Of a DNA stretch of 64,000 nucleotides, positions 40,992-50,854 are shown in pieces. This DNA is from Diacronema lutheri (lineage: Eukaryota; Haptophyta; Pavlovophyceae; Pavlovales; Pavlovaceae): the NCBI GenBank assembly GCA_019448385.1, contig JAGTXO010000028.1, positions 372,001-436,000 on the forward strand, written 5' to 3'. The position numbers and the translations under genes were made by a program. Every line of letters begins with the position of its first letter. Position 1 is the stretch's first letter. A model generated the notes under the pieces. The model searched no databases, was not told the origin of the DNA, and saw only the letters and a program-made list of their open reading frames with translations.

Positions 40992-41615
40992 ATGCCCGTC
41001 ACGCTCAGCCTCACGCCCGATTACGGCTACGTGCTCGCTGCGGCGGGCGTGATCGGCATCACGTCGACCTACATAGGCGCGCAGGTCATGTCGCTGCGCG
41101 CCAAGTGCTTCAAGTCCGAGTCGTTCACCGCGTCCAAGGCCGTGCAGGCGATGCGCGACGAGCACAAGAAGGCGTTCGGGACCGACATGAACAACCTTGG
41201 CTACCCCGGTACGGCACGGAGAGCGTGCGCGCGCACGCGCACGGCGCAGGAGCCGCGCGTTCACCTCCGCGCGCGCGCGCGCGCGCGCGGCACAGACATG
41301 GGCAACGGTCGATATGCCGCGCAGCTCGACTACGCATCGTGGGTCATGTTCAACAACGGTCAGCGCGCGCATTACAACATGGTCGAGAGCGTCGGCCCAT
41401 TGGTCGGCGCGCTCCTCACCTCCGGCCTCGCCGCGCCGCGCCTGGCCGCGTCGCTCGGCGTGTGCTACGCGTTGGGCCGCCTCCTCTACGCGCGCGGCTA
41501 CTGCTCGGAGCAGGGCGCGGACGGGCGGATCCCGGGCGCGGGGCTCGCCTTCCTCAGCATGCTCAGCCTGTACGTCCTCGCCATCGTGCAAGGCGTGCGC
41601 GCCGCGCTCTTCTGA
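40992..41615 (+). CDS. MGST3: Microsomal glutathione S-transferase 3-like (MAPEG family)
   Basis: Exons are 40992-41208 and 41296-41615 (178 codons, phase 1; the join makes LGYPD/MGNGRYA). Four hydrophobic segments are present. GYVLAAAGVIGITSTYIGAQ opens the first. FNNGQRAHYNMVES is the FNxxQRAHxNxxE signature of MAPEG enzymes that binds glutathione, and CYALGRLLYARGYC matches the GRxLYAxGY block of MGST3. The enzymes act in ER or outer-envelope membranes as glutathione transferase/peroxidase or LTC4 synthase-like. The intron is 87 bp and CG-rich. Confidence 0.85.
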   Translation: MPVTLSLTPDYGYVLAAAGVIGITSTYIGAQVMSLRAKCFKSESFTASKAVQAMRDEHKKAFGTDMNNLGYPGTARRACARTRTAQEPRVHLRARARARGTDMGNGRYAAQLDYASWVMFNNGQRAHYNMVESVGPLVGALLTSGLAAPRLAASLGVCYALGRLLYARGYCSEQGADGRIPGAGLAFLSMLSLYVLAIVQGVRAALF

Positions 41616-42373
41616 AGCCGCAGCTGCAATGCCCCCGTCGCACGCGCACGCGAGAGAAGACCTGCTTTGCAGCTGGGGCCCGGCCGCGGCCCGCCCCAGC
41701 GCCACAGCCGCCTCACCCGCTGCCTCGGGAGAGGAGGACTGGAGTGCCATCGTATATGATCGACGACATTGGTGGCTACTCGATTCCCCCGCAGCTGGTG
41801 CTGACCCCGCTGTCCTGACGTAAGCGCCGTTACTATATATGGCGCGGTCCGGGCTGGTCCGGCCAGTGTAAGGCTGAGAGTACGACCCGGGTCGTACAAT
41901 CAAGGGTTAAAAGCCAGCCAATGAGCGCTCGAGGGGTCGGGGCGAGGCTTATGACGAGCCTAGGACCGAGACACCCTCCTGACCGGCCGATTTGGAGTAG
42001 AATTCGGGGTCGAGCGGGCGCGGCGGACGGAGGGCCCGAGCCGGGCCGACGGAGGGTCCGACCCCGGAATGCGGGCGACCGGAAGGGCTTGGGTGATTTA
42101 CGCCTAGTAGAATAGAATGGCGGATTCCGGGGGGGCTCGCAACTGGCATCGCGCAAGCTGAGGCCCCCTGACTGACCGGACCGCGCCGAGTGCGCGTGCA
42201 CCCCGTGGAGGGCGCGGCCAGTCGGACACTCTTCGCGACTGAGCTCGCCGCGGCATACCGTGCGCTGCGCCGGCGCGCTACTTGCCGTTGGCCGAGCTGC
42301 GGGTGTTGCGCACCGCCGTGTTGCGCAGCCAGCGGCTGGATGCGCCGGTGGCCGGAACCTTGGCGCGCTTTGG
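41616..42373. other. Gene-free stretch with one motif copy and a palindrome
   Basis: No convincing gene is seen. TAAGCGCCGTTACTATATAT at 41821 is a diverged copy of the element-end motif, preceded by GTCCTGACG. GTACGACCCGGGTCGTAC (41880-41897) is a perfect 18-bp palindrome. GGAGGGCCCGAGCC and GGAGGGTCCGACCCC are near-repeats around 42,030-42,065. Confidence 0.5.
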
Positions 42374-42551
42374 CTAAGCGACCTCGGCCTGCACAGACTC
42401 GAACGCGTGCGTAAACTCGAGGCGTTGCAGGTGGCGAGCACGTGAGTTCGCGTAGGAGGTCTTGTACTCGGTGGCCTGACTGTCGACCGACGAGAGCTTG
42501 GGCGAGTTCGGCGGCACGTTGGCTCACTTGGGCTCGGTGCGCGGCTCTGCC

Positions 42552-42584
<33 letters not shown>

Positions 42585-43417
42585 CTTCGGACTCGCTGCC
42601 CGGCTCTGCCTGTGCGGGCGCGATGCACTCGGACTCGATGCCCGGCTCTGCCTTCGTGGGCGCGGTCGCGGGCACGGGCGCGCCCTCGACCCCGTCGCGG
42701 TTGAAGACATCGAACTCGACGCACACGCCGTGGTCCTTGAAGTCGGTGGCCTCGCTGTCGTTCGCGTAAGCCTCGGGCGAACTCGCAACGAGCGACGACA
42801 TCTCGGCGTGGAGCCAGCACATCTCATGCTGCACCGCGTGTTCAGGTTCTCGAGCGCTCCGTTGAAAGAGTCACTCTCACCGAGGCGCTCGCTGCACCAC
42901 ACCAGATAGCCATCGAGCTTGTGAGCGTGCTCGTGCGCCCGTGCGAGGTCCTTGGAGAGCGCGTCGGCGCGCGCGCACATGCCGTCGCATGACTTGGCCG
43001 GTGTCATGCTGTGCTTCCAAGGCCTGGTGCTCGGCGTTGAGCGTGTCGTGATCCTCGCGAACGAGCTGCAACCAGCTGCAGCAGCCGCGCGACGCCGCTG
43101 TCGCCGACGATGCGCTGGAGCATGTGGCCCATGAGGTGTGCGCGGCACGTGGCGAGCGCCACATTTCTGCGCAGCAGCGCGAGGATCCGGGCGCCGCGGA
43201 CGAGCCGGCCCATGCACTTGAGCGCGTAGATTCGGCCGCACATGCACGCGCCGACGACCGAGTCGGCGGGCCCGCCGTCGAGCCAAAAGTTGGCCTCGGC
43301 CGCATCGCGGCGGCGGGCGACGCGCTGAAGGATGCGCACGCGGTAGTGCCGGTCGACGAGCAGCTCGTCGCCGAAGATCTCGTCGGGCAGCAGCTCGGAG
43401 ACGTTCTGGGGGTACAT
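42374..43417 (-). pseudogene. Decayed gene of unknown family, coiled-coil-like
   Basis: Minus-strand coding blocks fall in different frames: MYPQNVSELLPDEIFGDELL opening a block up to GDSGVARLLQL; VREDHDTLNAEHQALEAQHD; SCDGMCARADALSKDLARAH with HEHAHKLDGYLVWC; MCWLHAEMSSLVASSPEAYA with FDVFNRDGVEGAPV; and a terminal VDSQATEYKTSYANSRA ending EFTHAFESVQAEVA before TAG 42376-42374. The blocks are adjacent and need small indels, not introns, to join, so at least three frameshifts are present. Sequencing error is an alternative. The protein would be Ala/Glu/His-rich helical; I do not recognise it. Confidence 0.5.
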
Positions 43418-43503
43418 GCTGTGCGAGCGTGCACGCGACGAGATCTCGTCGGGCGTGCCGTCCGTTCGTTCAGAGCAGAGCGCGTCGGACCGGCAGACAG
43501 ACG

Positions 43504-43707
43504 ATGCAGCGCGCGAAGGCACCTGCGGCGCGCGGCGTGGCCTCGCGTGCCGTCACGAAGCCGCCTGCGCGCACTGCGGAGGCGGCGAGCGCGACGAGGG
43601 CGGGCGCGGACGAGGTGCTGAGCGGCGTCACGTACGCGCCCTCGCTCGCCGAGCTCGACGCCGCGGCGCTGACGATGCGCGCGGCGTACCACACCGACCG
43701 CCCCTGA
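43504..43707 (+). CDS. Possible small basic/Ala-rich protein
   Basis: 67 codons from ATG 43504 (open from 43429). The N-terminal half is Lys/Arg/Ala/Pro-rich; the second half (ADEVLSGVTYAPSLAELDAA) looks more ordered. It could be a fragment or a chance frame. No family is recognised. Confidence 0.25.
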   Translation: MQRAKAPAARGVASRAVTKPPARTAEAASATRAGADEVLSGVTYAPSLAELDAAALTMRAAYHTDRP

Positions 43708-43832
43708 GACGATGCGCGGCGCCCGCGGAGGACTGGTCCGTTGGCGCGCAAACCGTGGGCGAAAGGGCGCGAAGCCAACGGCCGTCCGCGCACGTTCAAA
43801 CGCGCGCATACGGGTGGCATCCTCCCACCTTC

Positions 43833-44153
43833 GGCGCCGCTTTCTAAAAGGGTGTAGGGTGTAGGGTGTAGGATGCAAAACAAGCCCTCCCCACATTTGG
43901 GCCCGACGTCATTCCTTCTTCGAAGCCGTGACGTTACTCACATACGAGTACCTTTACTTAGTGTAGGATGTATCTATTCTCTAGGTATTTGCATAGTGTA
44001 GGGTGTAGGATAAGTACGGTTATGAAAGTCCCATAGGGGGGAGAAGGAATGACGCTGTGACGAAAGAAGGAATGACGTCGGGCCCAAATGTGGGGAGGGC
44101 TTGTTTTGCATCCTACACCCTACACCCTACACCCTTTTAGAAAGCGGCGGCGC
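43833..44153 (+). mobile_element. TIR element, copy A (non-coding, foldback)
   Basis: Terminal inverted repeats of about 90 bp start GGCGCCGCTTTCTAAAAGGG, then three TGTAGGG-type units, GATGCAAAACAAGCCCTCCC and GGGCCCGACGTCATTCCTTC. The interior (ACATACGAGTACCTTTACTT, GTATTTGCATAGTGTAGG) is lower in GC than its surroundings. It encodes no protein and resembles a MITE or foldback element. Confidence 0.85.
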
Positions 44154-44381
44154 CTCGGAGCATGGCGGCTCGACAGCATGGCGCCTCGACAGCATGGCGT
44201 CGTCCAGCGTGGCGTCCAGGATGGCGACTGCGCCCGGGCCGTGACGCCGCGACGTCGTTCGGCTGCGTCACGGAGGAGCGCCATCCGTGCGCCACGGAGG
44301 AGCGGCAGGACCACGACGCGGCGTGACGCTGGACGACGCCATGCTGTATAGGCGCCATGCTGTCGAGCCGCCATGCTCTGA
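44154..44381. repeat. Spacer foldback between the two TIR elements
   Basis: About 55-bp arms: GAGCATGGCGGCTCGACAGC with ATGGCGTCGTCCAGCGT on the left, and the reverse complements ACGCTGGACGACGCCAT and GCTGTCGAGCCGCCATGCTC on the right. The centre is about 44,268. Confidence 0.85.
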
Positions 44382-44706
44382 GGCGCCGCCGCTTTTCAAA
44401 AGGGTGTAGGGTGTAGGGTGTAGGATGCAAAACAAGCCCTCCCCACATCTGGGCCCGACGTCATTCCTTCTTTCGTCACAGCGTCATTCCTTCACTCCCT
44501 GTAGGACTTTCGTAACCGTACTTATCCTACACCCTACACTATGCAAATACTTAGAGAATAGATACATCCTACACTAAGTAAAAGTACTCGTATGTGAGTA
44601 ACGTCACGGCTTCGAAGAAGGAATGACGTCGGGCCCAAATGTGGGGAGGGCTTGTTTTGCATCCTACACCCTACACCCTACACCCTTTTAGAAAGCGGCG
44701 GCGCCT
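44382..44706 (-). mobile_element. TIR element, copy B, inverted relative to copy A
   Basis: Same element as copy A read in the opposite direction: the interior appears as CCTACACTATGCAAATACTT then ACTCGTATGTGAGTAACGTC. A few substitutions and a short difference around CTCCCTGTAGGACTTTCGT separate the copies. With copy A and the spacer it forms one nested foldback of about 870 bp. Confidence 0.85.
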
Positions 44707-44799
44707 CAGAGCATGGCGCCCGCCCGCTCGAGCCGGACCTCCGCGCAGCCGGACTCGCCCCGCCCCGGGCTGCTCTGGCTGGGCGACGTCGTGCGCGCC

Positions 44800-45276
44800 T
44801 CAGAACGCCGCGCTCGCCACGCGCACGTAGCCCTCGTCCGGGTCCGGCTCGGGCGCCGCGTCGCGCACCGAGCGCGACGCGGCCTCGACGCCCGGCGTTT
44901 CGGCACGCGAGGCGACGGATGCCTCGTCCGGCCGGCCCCACGGCAGCTGCAGCTCGAGCTGGCGCTGGATGCTGCGCGGCGTCGCCACGCGCCCGTGCTG
45001 CACCTCGCGACGTCGCGCGCGCACGTAGAGCACGATCGCCACCGAGCCGCTGAGGCCCATCATCGCGCCGAGCAGCACCGAGATTGTGGTCTCATTGTCT
45101 GCTTGGGCGCGAACGGAAAACGCGCGAAGGGTGGCGACGAAGATCGTTGGGTTGGGTTGGGCCACCGGCTCCCGAGGATTGCTTGTGGCGCTCGACTGAC
45201 CGTTGGCCCAGCTTTTTTTTTTCTCGAACCTACTGTGGAGCCGCCTGCAGCGTGATCTCCCGCGCACAACGACCAT
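44800..45276 (-). CDS. Single-pass membrane protein of unknown function
   Basis: 158 codons from ATG 45276. A membrane helix TISVLLGAMMGLSGSVAIVL (about residues 62-81) is followed by a basic stop-transfer YVRARRRE and a polar tail ending DEGYVRVASAAF. The start is uncertain; this ATG overlaps the opposite-strand ATG of the helicase-related frame in a CCATGG. No family is recognised. Confidence 0.45.
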   Translation of the reverse strand: MVVVRGRSRCRRLHSRFEKKKSWANGQSSATSNPREPVAQPNPTIFVATLRAFSVRAQADNETTISVLLGAMMGLSGSVAIVLYVRARRREVQHGRVATPRSIQRQLELQLPWGRPDEASVASRAETPGVEAASRSVRDAAPEPDPDEGYVRVASAAF

Positions 45277-47690
45277 GGCCGCCATCGACCTGCGCGCCTT
45301 CGACGCGGCGCTCGTCAACTGCGAGATCGTGAGCACGCGGCCGGTCAAGCCGAGCGAGCAGGCGCGCACGGTCGACAAGCTGAGCTACGGGCCGTCGCGC
45401 CGCGCGCTCGCCTTCGTCTCGCCGCCCTGCGTCGTCGACTGGCCCGAGCTCACGGGCGACGGCAACTTTGGCACCATGTACGGGCCGACGGACGTCGACA
45501 AGGCGGCGTACACGGCCGGCGTGACCGACAAGGAGCTGCCGATTGAAGGCGCGCCGCTCGCGCAGATGGACGCCTACTTTGGCGCCCTGCGCGCCATCGA
45601 CGATCAGCGCGTCGAGACGGTGCACGCGCGCCAGAAGGAGCTGCTCAACACGCGCGGCCTCTCGAAGGAGGAGGTGCGCGGCAAGCTCTCGCCCGCCGTC
45701 AAGCCCAAGTACGAGGACGACACGCTCGCGCACACGCGGCTGAACATGTCGACGCGCACGTTCACGTGGGCGGGCTCCGAGCGCGTCGTGCCGCTCGTCG
45801 ACGCGCGGCGCGAACCGGTCGACGAGATCCGGCACGAGGACGTCTGCGCCATCGCCACGCAGCTCGACCGCGTCTACACGGGGCTCACGGGCTCGATGTT
45901 TGGCACCAAGTGGAACGTGTGCGGGGTCATGCTCCTGAAGCGCGCCGAGCAGCGGCCGCAGCCCGGCTCGGACGCCTTCGCCTCGTACGGCGTGCCCGCC
46001 TGGGCCGACACGTTCGACTCCACGGGGCTGTACGTGCCCGACGAGCGCGAGCGCGCGGCGGCGCTCGCGGCGGTGGCCGGTCTGCGCACGGCGCGCGCGC
46101 CGGCCGGGCCGGGCGGGCGCGAGCTCGCGCGCGCGCAGGGCTACCATCGCGCCGAGCGGGCTGCGAGCGCGGCGGCGGCGCGCGCGGCGATGGCCGAGGG
46201 CGGCCAGCAGTGCGCGCTCCACGGCGCGGTCGTCAAATCGGCGCTGCGCGGCGTGGGCAACCGGCTGCATCTTTGCGACGCGCCGGGCGGAACGGGCAAG
46301 ACGTTCGTCGAGCGCGCCATTATCGCCGCCGTGCGCGCGGATGGGCACGCGGTCGTCGTGGGCGCGTCCTCGGGCGTCGCCGCCACGCTGCTGCCCGACG
46401 GCCGCACCTTCCACTTGACCTTCAAGGTGCCCGGCGGTGCCGACTCCGACGGGCAAGCCGTTCAATGGCGTGCCGCGCTCCGAGCGCGGGCGCTCCCTGG
46501 CCGCCGCGGCGGCTGGTCGTGTGGGACGAGGCGCCGATGCAGACGCGGTGCCACCTCGACTCGCCTGATCGGTGTTTGCGCGACGTGACGGGCGTCGACG
46601 AGCGCTTCGGCGGCGAGACGCTGCTGCTCGCCGGCGACTTTCGCCAGTGCTTGCCGGTGGTGCGGCGCGGCTCGCGCGCGCAGATCGTGCGCTCCTGCCT
46701 CAAGTACTCGGCGCCGTGGCAGCACGATCGGCAGCACGCCTTGGTCGAGAACGTTCGCGCCTCGAGCGCGGCGCGCGACACGGGCGACGCGCTCGGCGCG
46801 GGCGAGTGGGCGGAGCTGCTGCGCAGCCCCGGCGACGGCGCCGTTCCCGCGGCGGTGCCGGCGGCCGGGGCCATGCCCGGCGCATTCCCGCTCGATCCCG
46901 TGCAGCTGCCCGAGGCCGTCGGCGGCGTCCCCATCCGCGTGGGCTCGGCCTACCCGACGGAGCTCGTGACGACTTTGTCCACGGCGCGACGTGTTGGACC
47001 GACGACGGCTCGCTGTGCGACCGCGCGGTGCTCTGCGCCAAGCAGACGGACGTGGCGCGGATCAACTGGCTGGCGATCGGCCGCTTCCCGGGCGCGGCGG
47101 CGAGGTGCGCGTCGGCGGACGAGCTGGCGCGACGACGGGGCGGGCAAGCAGATTGCGCTGGCGTCGGTCGAATTCCTCGACTCGCTCGAGCACGCGCAGA
47201 TGCCGCACCGCGTCCTCGACCTGAAGCCCGGGATGGTGGTGATGCTGCCGCGCAACCTCTCGCCCGGCGAGGGGCTGTGCGGCGGCACGCGGCTGATCGT
47301 GCGCGGCATGCGCGCCGGCGGCCGGCTGCTCGAGTGCGCACGCCCCGGCGCGGCCGCCGGGCGCGACAGCACCGTGCTCGTCGCGCGTGTCGACCACCAC
47401 TCGCCCGACGACGGCACGTTCGCGCTTGTGCGGATGCGCCGCCAGTTCCCCGGTGCGGCCGGCGTAACGAGGCGCAGGGGCAAGCGCTCGGGTGCGCGGG
47501 CGTGTGGCTCGCCGAGCCGTGCTTCACGCACGGCCAGCTCCACGTGGCCGCTTCGCGCGTCGGGCACACGTCGCGCGTCCGCTTTGCGCTCGGCCCGGAC
47601 CTCGTGACGCGCAGCGTCGTCTTCAAAGAGGTGCTCCGCGCGGTCAGCGGTGGCGAGGCGGCGGCGGCGGCGCTCGCCGCGGCCGCCGTC
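45275..47690 (+). pseudogene. Decayed Pif1/Helitron-type DNA helicase with an extra N-terminal domain
   Basis: The frame is intact from ATG 45275 to about 46450. Residues 1-230 form an unrecognised domain (LSYGPSRRALAFVSPPCVVD, VCAIATQLDRVYTGLTGSMF, GTKWNVCGVMLLK), vaguely like ssDNA-binding-like domains of large viruses and mobile elements. The helicase follows: DAPGGTGKTFVERAI (Walker A), ASSGVAATLLPDGRTFHLTF, then in other frames RLVVWDEAPM (Walker B), LLLAGDFRQCLPVV, CAKQTDVARINWLAIG, LPRNLSPGEGLCGGTRLIV and QGQALGCAGVWLAEPCFTHG followed by QLHVAASRVGH. Block order and wording match Helitron-associated Pif1 helicases. At least five frame changes (about 46450, 46505, 46972, 47130, 47460) break it. 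No HUH Rep domain was found. Confidence 0.75.
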
Positions 47691-49181
47691 GCCGCCGCGC
47701 GCGAATGCGCGGCGGCGGCGCGCGGTGGCGGCGGGCGCGGACGGCGCGCGCGGCGCCGGCGGCGGGCGGCGCGCTGGCGGCGGGCGCGCCGCCGGCGCGC
47801 GGTGCTGGCCAGCACCCGCCGGCGCGACGCCCGCCGCGCCGCTCGCGCCGACGCGCAGCCGTCGGGTGCTCGCCAGCACCGCGCGCCGCGCGACCGGCCC
47901 GCGTACCTGCGCGCCCTTCTAGGGCGCGCAGGGCGGCGCCAATGCGGCCGGCGCGCAGGGGCCTCACGCTGGCGCGCTGCCCGCCGCCGCGTGGGTCGCC
48001 GCTGCGCGCGTGCCGTCGGCGCTGCCGCCGCCCGGCGTCGCGCTCGCGCCGCAGCCGCAGCCGCCGCCGCCGCCGTCGCCGCCGCCTGCCGCCTGCCGGC
48101 AAGCTGGGCAAGTGCGCAGCGGCGGCGACGGCGGTGCGCGACCCGGCGAGCAGGCGGCGCGCCGCCGAGCCGGGGGCGGGCTCCGTGGGCGACGAGGCTC
48201 GCCCGCCACTCGCACTACTCGCGCGCCAAGTGCGCACAACGCGCCCCCCCCCCCCCCCCCCCCCCACCCCACCCCCCGATGAATTTAATGCTCATACCAT
48301 GGCGTCGCGCCACGGCAGTACGCCCGTGGCCCCGGCGGCCAGCCTCGCGCCGCTACGCCGTGTCGTCGCGGCCGGCGCACACAGCGAACTGTGTTTCCGC
48401 GGCACATGCCCGGCTGCTCGCGCGCTGCAAGCTTGCCAAACTGCTCGCGCTGGAATGGCGCGTTGCGGGCGTGCCCGCGCACCGCGCGTGTGCCATGCGC
48501 GTTCCGGGAGCGCCGCGCCGCGCGCCAAAGCGGCGCGCGGCGGACGTGCGGCCTCGGGCCGAAGAGGGGCCGGCGCGACCGGCCGCGAGGCGGGCGCAGA
48601 CGCTCGGCGTGCCGGTCGATGCGTCGTCCAAATCCGCGTCGGGCGGATGCGCGCCTGGGCCGGCGCTGCGTGCAGTCGGCGGGGCCCGGCCACGCGCTCG
48701 GGCGTAACGTTCGCGCCTGTTCGGCCGAGGCGCACTCGCCGTCCCCTCGCGCCGGCAACGTGCGTGCGGGCCAGCACGCAGGCAGCGTACGATGCCACGG
48801 CAGCGGCGAGCGCGTCCCCGCCGGTGTGCCGCTCGGCGCCCCGTCACGCGCAACGTGCGCGCCGCCCGCTGCATGCGCACGCATACGCGCGCTGGCAGCG
48901 TGCGCAAAATTGCCCGGGCAAGATCGTCCCGCGCTCGCGCCGCCGACGCATCATTCCATGTGTCCGTTTCGGCATCTGCCACCATCCACCAGCCCTCGAA
49001 AGCCGGCTTGCGCGTGGGCGCCCGTCCGGTGCGAGAAGCGGCTCGCGTCCTCGCGCGGGGCGCCTCCGCGCCAGGCGCCCGGCGCGCGCTCGTCTTGCCG
49101 CGCCACCACGCTGATCTGCGCCCAACCCTCGCTCGCCAATTCCCCCGTCGTCCCTGCTGCGCAGCCCGCAACAGCGCGCGC
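47691..49181. other. Unresolved region between helicase and USP gene
   Basis: Ala/Arg-rich open frames on both strands without recognisable domains. GGTGCTGGCCAGCACC and GGTGCTCGCCAGCACC (about 47,800-47,880) are two small hairpins. A C22 run at 48244-48265, of the type found in introns here, suggests an intron or intergenic tract. Upstream exons of the USP gene could lie in this stretch. Confidence 0.4.
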
Positions 49182-50605
49182 ATGGCGCGTGCACGGCGCG
49201 GCGCCTTGAGCAAGTTTTACGTCGTCGGTCGGCAGCCTGTGGAAGACGCGTTTGACGGCCCGATGTGGCCGGTGAGAGTGCCCGGCGTGCCGCGTGGTGA
49301 GCGCCTGCACGGCTTGCCGGGCTCGGCGCGCGCCCAGCCAGCCTCCCTCCATCCCGCCGCAAACCGTGCGTGCGCACCCCGCACACCCGGCGCTGCGCGG
49401 CGCGGCGCAGGCGCGAAAAACGAGGGCAGCGCGTGCTACACGACCGTCCTTATGCAATCGCTCTTCGCCCTGAACATGCTCCGTGCGATGCTTCGCTCCG
49501 CTTCGCGCCGTGCCAACAGCGTCGAGAGGGCGCGTTTTCGGGACTTTGGCACGCTGATCGAGGACACCAGGGCGCCGACACGGCTGTGTCTTGTGTCCGT
49601 CATCGACGTCATCTCGGGCCGTGGCGCGCGAAGGACGCCGCAGGATGCCGCTGAGTTCTTCCGGTTGCTGCTCGGCCGAGTGCCCGGGCTCGCTGCGGCC
49701 TTTGAAGCCGACACACGCGTCGGGCCAGTGCTCGAGCAGATCGCCGTGCCTTCAGAGGCCGGCGAGGGCATCGCCGTACTCGTCAGCGTCGGCGGCGATG
49801 CGGCGCGCGCGCTTGCACACGCTCTGGGGGGCGCCGCTGGGCCGCCGCGGGATCGCCACACGAACGCGGGCCACTCGGGCGTGCTCACGCCAGCCAGCAT
49901 TGCTGTCGAGGCGCCGCGCACGACGCGCGGCAATGGCTCGCAGTGCAAGAACAACCGCGCGCTCGTGTGCGCGCCGCGGCTGCTGCTCGGCGGGCGCGAC
50001 CACCTCCCCGTCGCCGGCGTGGTGCACGTGGGCGAGGGGCCGATGAGCGGGCACCTTGTCGCCATCGTGCTCCGCAACGAGGCTTGGTTTCCGTGCGACG
50101 ACTACAACGTGCGGCGGCGCGCACGGTCGCTCGGTGCCGCGACCGGCGGTCGAGCGCAGCCGCGACCGCCCCGTCCTCCCGCGCGGCACGCGCGCGTGGC
50201 CTGAAAGCTCGCGCGCGCGCCTGCCGCACGCACGCGCGTTGCCCGCGCAGATCTACAACGTGCCTGAGTCCGACGCGCTGGCGTGGGCAAGTGGTGCGAG
50301 CATGCTCGTTCACAGCCGGCTCGACGTGGAGCCGTTGGACCCGGCGCTGGGCTCAGCGTCACCGCCGTCGGCCGCATCGCCTGCGTGGCCGAGCTCGGAG
50401 CCCGACGCGCCGACCTTGCCGGCAGCCTGGCCGCGGGTGCGGCAGATGGCAGCGGTGCCAACAGATGCGACGATCGGCATCGCGGAGACGGCTGCAGACA
50501 TCTCTACGGCGGCGATCGGCCCAGCTGCGTGCGAGGCCCGCCAAGTTGTCTCCGTGACGCGCGCATTGCCAACAGCGGTGAGTGCGTCCTCGTCTCCGGC
50601 GGCCG

Positions 50606-50637
<32 letters not shown>

Positions 50638-50854
50638 ACACACACACACAACTCTCCCTACCTTCTTCCTCCTTTCGCACCTCGCACGCGCACGCCGTCC
50701 GCTGTCCGCTGTCCGCGGCCCAAATTGCCTTGCGGAAGCCGAGCAGGCAGAGCCCTGCTTGGATGGCTCCAGCGCGCATCTTGTGGATGGCGACGCTGTG
50801 GGCGAGCACGGACGCTCAAATGTGACCAGTGGCGCGCACGTGCACGTGCGCTAA
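49182..50854 (+). CDS. Compact USP-family (C19) ubiquitin-specific protease
   Basis: Proposed exons are 49182-49296, 49411-50108, 50251-50577 and 50747-50854; 415 codons, phases 1, 0 and 0. The Cys box is AKNEGSACYTTVLMQSLFAL (Cys at about residue 47), standing for the usual NxGNTCYxNxxLQxL. An aspartate-rich linker with GRGARRTPQDAAEFFRLLL resembles the QQDAxEFxxxLL block. The His box is HVGEGPMSGHLVAIVLRNEA with WFPCDDYNV (His about 252, Asp about 269), followed by a final strand SGASMLVHSR. Catalytic residues look present, but the domain is short (a typical USP catalytic core is about 300-350 residues) and I see no Zn-finger CxxC pairs. It removes ubiquitin from proteins. The true N-terminus is uncertain. 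Intron 3 contains a C27 run and a CA repeat. Confidence 0.7.

Noticed and set aside
43849-44690. True telomere or chromosome end
   Set aside because: Only three heptamers per block, in both orientations and internal to a foldback with unique sequence on both sides.
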